Part shown: piece after piece, positions 5,270 to 7,051 of the stretch | Numbering within the stretch: position 1 is the stretch's first letter | Layout of the letters: every line of letters begins with the position of its first letter | Assembly (NCBI GenBank): GCA_003695745.1 | Contig: RFHW01000107.1 | Location: 1 to 7,051 of the forward strand | DNA from: Methanobacteriota archaeon | GTDB taxonomy: Archaea > Hydrothermarchaeota > Hydrothermarchaeia > Hydrothermarchaeales > SZUA-236 | DNA: 7,051 bases | Reading direction: 5' to 3' | Notes under the pieces: generated by a model | Seen by the model: only the letters and a program-made list of their open reading frames with translations | What the model was told of the DNA's origin: nothing | Database searches by the model: none | Translations under genes and position numbers: made by a program

Positions 5270-6595
5270 TCATCTCCTCACCCCGCCGAGCCTCTGAAGA
5301 AGCTCCTCTATGAGCCCGGCTTTCTCAGGCTCCATGAGCTCTGCCCTGAGGGTGACGCTCTTCTTCCCCTCCGGTATCTGTCTGCCTCTGAAGACGTCCA
5401 CCACGTCACAGGAGACGACGGCGCTGTCAAGGTCCTTTGCAACCCTGGCAAGGGCCTTTTCATCCACCTCCTCTGGGAAGACATAGGAGAAGTCCATCTG
5501 CTTCGTCCCCAGATGCTCTCTCTTCCACCTCAGGGCCTCCTCCTCGCTTAAAAGCTCTATGTTGGAGATCTTCAGCGTCTTTTTCAAACCCTTTCTCTCC
5601 AGTACCACTGTCTCAGGATCCACAGAGACCACCCTGCCCAGATGCACCTTGCCTGAGTAGATGTGCCTCAGTGCCACCTCCTTTCCGACGGAGCCCTTTA
5701 GATTCTTGAGCTCAGATGTGAGGGCCGAGATGGCCTTGTCGCTCTTGCCCATGCTCCCATCCACATCCCTGAATATCCTTGCAGAAGCGGCCATGATCCC
5801 TATGAAACCATCCACATCGCCCCGGGACACCGCTTCTTTAAGCCTCTGAGCCTCTTCGATAAAGACCCTGTGCACCTCTTCCACATAGGGGTTGTGCATC
5901 TGTATGGCGGCGTAGAGACGGGGGTTCTGCCCCACGATCCGCGCTATGAAGTCCAGCATGAGCTCATACACCGGGGAGGCGAACCTCCGGCTGTGGTCCA
6001 CATCGATGTCAAGACGCCTTATCGTTGAAGCCGTTGTGATGTAGGCGAAGTGGGTGAGTCCCTGGACCACCGCCATCGTCCTGTCATGCTCCTCCGGTGT
6101 TGAGATGTAAACACGGGCCTTGCGCCCTGTGAAAAACCCTTCCAGGAAATCGAGCCACCTCCCTCCTCGCAACGGTGTCAGGATAACGGTCTGCCCCTCC
6201 AACCCTGCAACCCGCGGGCCGAACATGGGATGGGTGCCGATTATCTCCACATCTTCAGGCGCGGATTCAAGCATCGCCTTGGCAGGCCGGACCTTCACAG
6301 AGGTGAAATCCATCAGGAGACCGCCGCTTCGCACATGGGGCGCCACCTCCTCTATGACCTCCACCGTCTTTTCTATGGGGACAGATATTATGACGATGTC
6401 CGCCTCTTTTGCGGCGGCCGCATTGTCATGGGTGTACTCTGCTCCAACACTCTTTGAGACCTTCTGGCCCTTTGCCCTGTCACGCCCGGTTATCACTACC
6501 CTGTGCCCCTCTTCTCTGAAGATCCTTGCAAAGAGCCTTCCAAACTCTCCTGTGCCTCCGATTATGGCGATGGAGAGCGCCTTTTCACCGGACAT
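5270..6595 (-). CDS. tyrA: Prephenate dehydrogenase with C-terminal barrel and FDX-ACB-like domains
   Basis: TyrA oxidatively decarboxylates prephenate to 4-hydroxyphenylpyruvate, using NAD(P)+, in tyrosine synthesis. Numbered from ATG 6595 (441 residues), it has a Rossmann GGTGEFG at 13-19. The TyrA signature GTHPMFGP is at 120-127, and the catalytic-type His of QGLTHF is at 182. The helical dimer region contains NPRLYAAIQMHNPY at about 224-237. Beyond the catalytic core (to about 285) is a small beta-rich segment (about 302-352). The C-terminus (about 365-441) has CDVVDVFRGRQIPEGKKSVTLRAEL, very like the ferredoxin-fold anticodon-binding (FDX-ACB) domain of phenylalanyl-tRNA synthetase. Archaeal TyrA proteins of about 440 residues are known, so the extra length is probably a family trait. 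ATG 6619 would add 8 residues, but it lies inside the TATA element and before any predicted transcript start. GGTGAG at 6605-6610 supports ATG 6595. Confidence 0.92.
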   Translation of the reverse strand: MSGEKALSIAIIGGTGEFGRLFARIFREEGHRVVITGRDRAKGQKVSKSVGAEYTHDNAAAAKEADIVIISVPIEKTVEVIEEVAPHVRSGGLLMDFTSVKVRPAKAMLESAPEDVEIIGTHPMFGPRVAGLEGQTVILTPLRGGRWLDFLEGFFTGRKARVYISTPEEHDRTMAVVQGLTHFAYITTASTIRRLDIDVDHSRRFASPVYELMLDFIARIVGQNPRLYAAIQMHNPYVEEVHRVFIEEAQRLKEAVSRGDVDGFIGIMAASARIFRDVDGSMGKSDKAISALTSELKNLKGSVGKEVALRHIYSGKVHLGRVVSVDPETVVLERKGLKKTLKISNIELLSEEEALRWKREHLGTKQMDFSYVFPEEVDEKALARVAKDLDSAVVSCDVVDVFRGRQIPEGKKSVTLRAELMEPEKAGLIEELLQRLGGVRR

Positions 6596-6617
6596 TGTTT
6601 TCCGCTCACCACAAACC

Positions 6618-6625
6618 ATTTATAG
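6618..6625. promoter_or_regulatory. Possible shared bidirectional TATA box for tyrA and aroK
   Basis: ATTTATAG on the + strand reads CTATAAAT on the - strand. Its centre is about 27 bases from the tyrA ATG (6595) and about 28 from the aroK ATG (6650). That is the normal archaeal TATA-to-start distance in both directions and would make both mRNAs nearly leaderless. Confidence 0.45.
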
Positions 6626-6633
6626 CCCTGTCC

Positions 6634-6639
6634 ATTTAA
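6634..6639 (-). promoter_or_regulatory. Alternative TATA box for tyrA
   Basis: TTAAAT on the - strand is preceded by GCAAAAC, a good BRE-like stretch. It would start transcription near 6610, giving tyrA a leader of about 15 bases that includes GGTGAG. If this is the real tyrA promoter, the box at 6618-6625 serves aroK alone. Confidence 0.4.
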
Positions 6640-6649
6640 GTTTTGCCGC

Positions 6650-7051
6650 ATGAGGAACATAGTGCTCACCGGTTTCATGGGGGCTGGGAAGAGCGCCGTA
6701 GGGAAGAGGCTCGGCAGCCGGCTTGGGATGCCTGTGGTGGACACAGATGAGATCATCGAGCAGGAGACCGAGATGAGGATAAGCGATATCTTCGCCGAGT
6801 TCGGAGAGCCTCATTTCCGGGAGATCGAGAGGATGGTGGTGGAGGGTGTTTCAGAGCTCGAGGGCCACATCATCATCACAGGCGGCGGCGTGGTGCTCAA
6901 CCCTGAGAACATGAAGCTTCTGCGCAAGAATGGCGTGATCGTCTATCTCCATGCCACCCCGGAGGTCCTCTATGAGAGGGTAAAGAGCGAAACACACAGG
7001 CCGCTTCTCCAGGTCAAAGACCCGATGGCAAAGATCAGAGAGCTCCTCGAA
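6650..7051 (+). CDS. aroK: Bacterial-type shikimate kinase, 3' end outside the window
   Basis: 134 codons are open from ATG 6650 to the window edge. Shikimate kinase phosphorylates the 3-hydroxyl of shikimate with ATP in the chorismate pathway. The P-loop GFMGAGKS is at residues 8-15. The DTD at 31-33 is the Mg/shikimate aspartate motif. FGEPHFREIE (51-60) carries the substrate-binding Arg57, GGG is at 78-80, and the start of the lid, RPLL, is at 117-120. These define the bacterial AroK/AroL fold of about 170 residues, of which about 35-40 lie beyond the window. Most archaea use an unrelated GHMP-type shikimate kinase, so this version suggests gene transfer or lineage-specific replacement. 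It is transcribed away from tyrA, with 54 bases between the two ATGs. There is no ribosome binding site before the ATG, in keeping with a leaderless transcript from the TATA box at 6618-6625. Confidence 0.93.
   Translation, partial: MRNIVLTGFMGAGKSAVGKRLGSRLGMPVVDTDEIIEQETEMRISDIFAEFGEPHFREIERMVVEGVSELEGHIIITGGGVVLNPENMKLLRKNGVIVYLHATPEVLYERVKSETHRPLLQVKDPMAKIRELLE

Noticed and set aside
6596..6619. ATG 6619 as the tyrA start
   Set aside because: It overlaps the TATA element and precedes any transcript start predicted from either candidate box; the eight extra residues are not part of the Rossmann fold.

Overview
The window looks like a piece of a euryarchaeal genome, probably from an uncultivated lineage. 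It carries an archaeosine-tRNA radical SAM enzyme (RaSEA) and a class III signal-peptide pilin, both archaeal. It also has a two-domain-plus archaeal-style TyrA, an archaeal-type HflX, and A/T-rich TATA-like boxes about 26-28 bases before several start codons. Base composition is moderately GC-rich apart from one AT-rich gene. I cannot name the genus.

Layout. On the + strand, a 5'-truncated HflX GTPase (3-683) overlaps the archaeosine enzyme RaSEA (673-1671); together they form a translation/tRNA-modification pair. Next, on the - strand, is a two-gene unit of unknown function. It consists of a secreted, C-terminally anchored surface protein (2394-3125) followed, one codon after its stop, by an AT-rich four-helix membrane protein (1710-2390). 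Further along the - strand are dapB (4122-4942), broken by a one-base frameshift in this sequence, and a LysR-type regulator (3211-4125) joined to it by an ATGA overlap. A small class III pilin (4989-5198) and the prephenate dehydrogenase tyrA (5270-6595) follow, also on the - strand. At the right edge, a bacterial-type shikimate kinase, aroK (6650 to beyond 7051), is transcribed away from tyrA on the + strand. It runs off the window end.

How the parts relate. The right half is an amino-acid biosynthesis neighbourhood. AroK (shikimate to shikimate 3-phosphate) and TyrA (prephenate to 4-hydroxyphenylpyruvate) are divergent and may share one TATA element. DapB serves the diaminopimelate/lysine route and is probably co-transcribed with the LysR regulator. 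The left half is translation/tRNA maintenance plus an unexplained cell-surface pair. No rRNA, tRNA, CRISPR array, insertion sequence or long repeat was seen. No gene-free gap exceeds about 100 bases.

The main points for a second look are these: the dapB frameshift, a ferredoxin-fold anticodon-binding-like domain at the TyrA C-terminus, the bacterial-type AroK in an archaeal context, the shared tyrA/aroK TATA box, and the surface-protein/membrane-protein pair with its sharp drop in GC.
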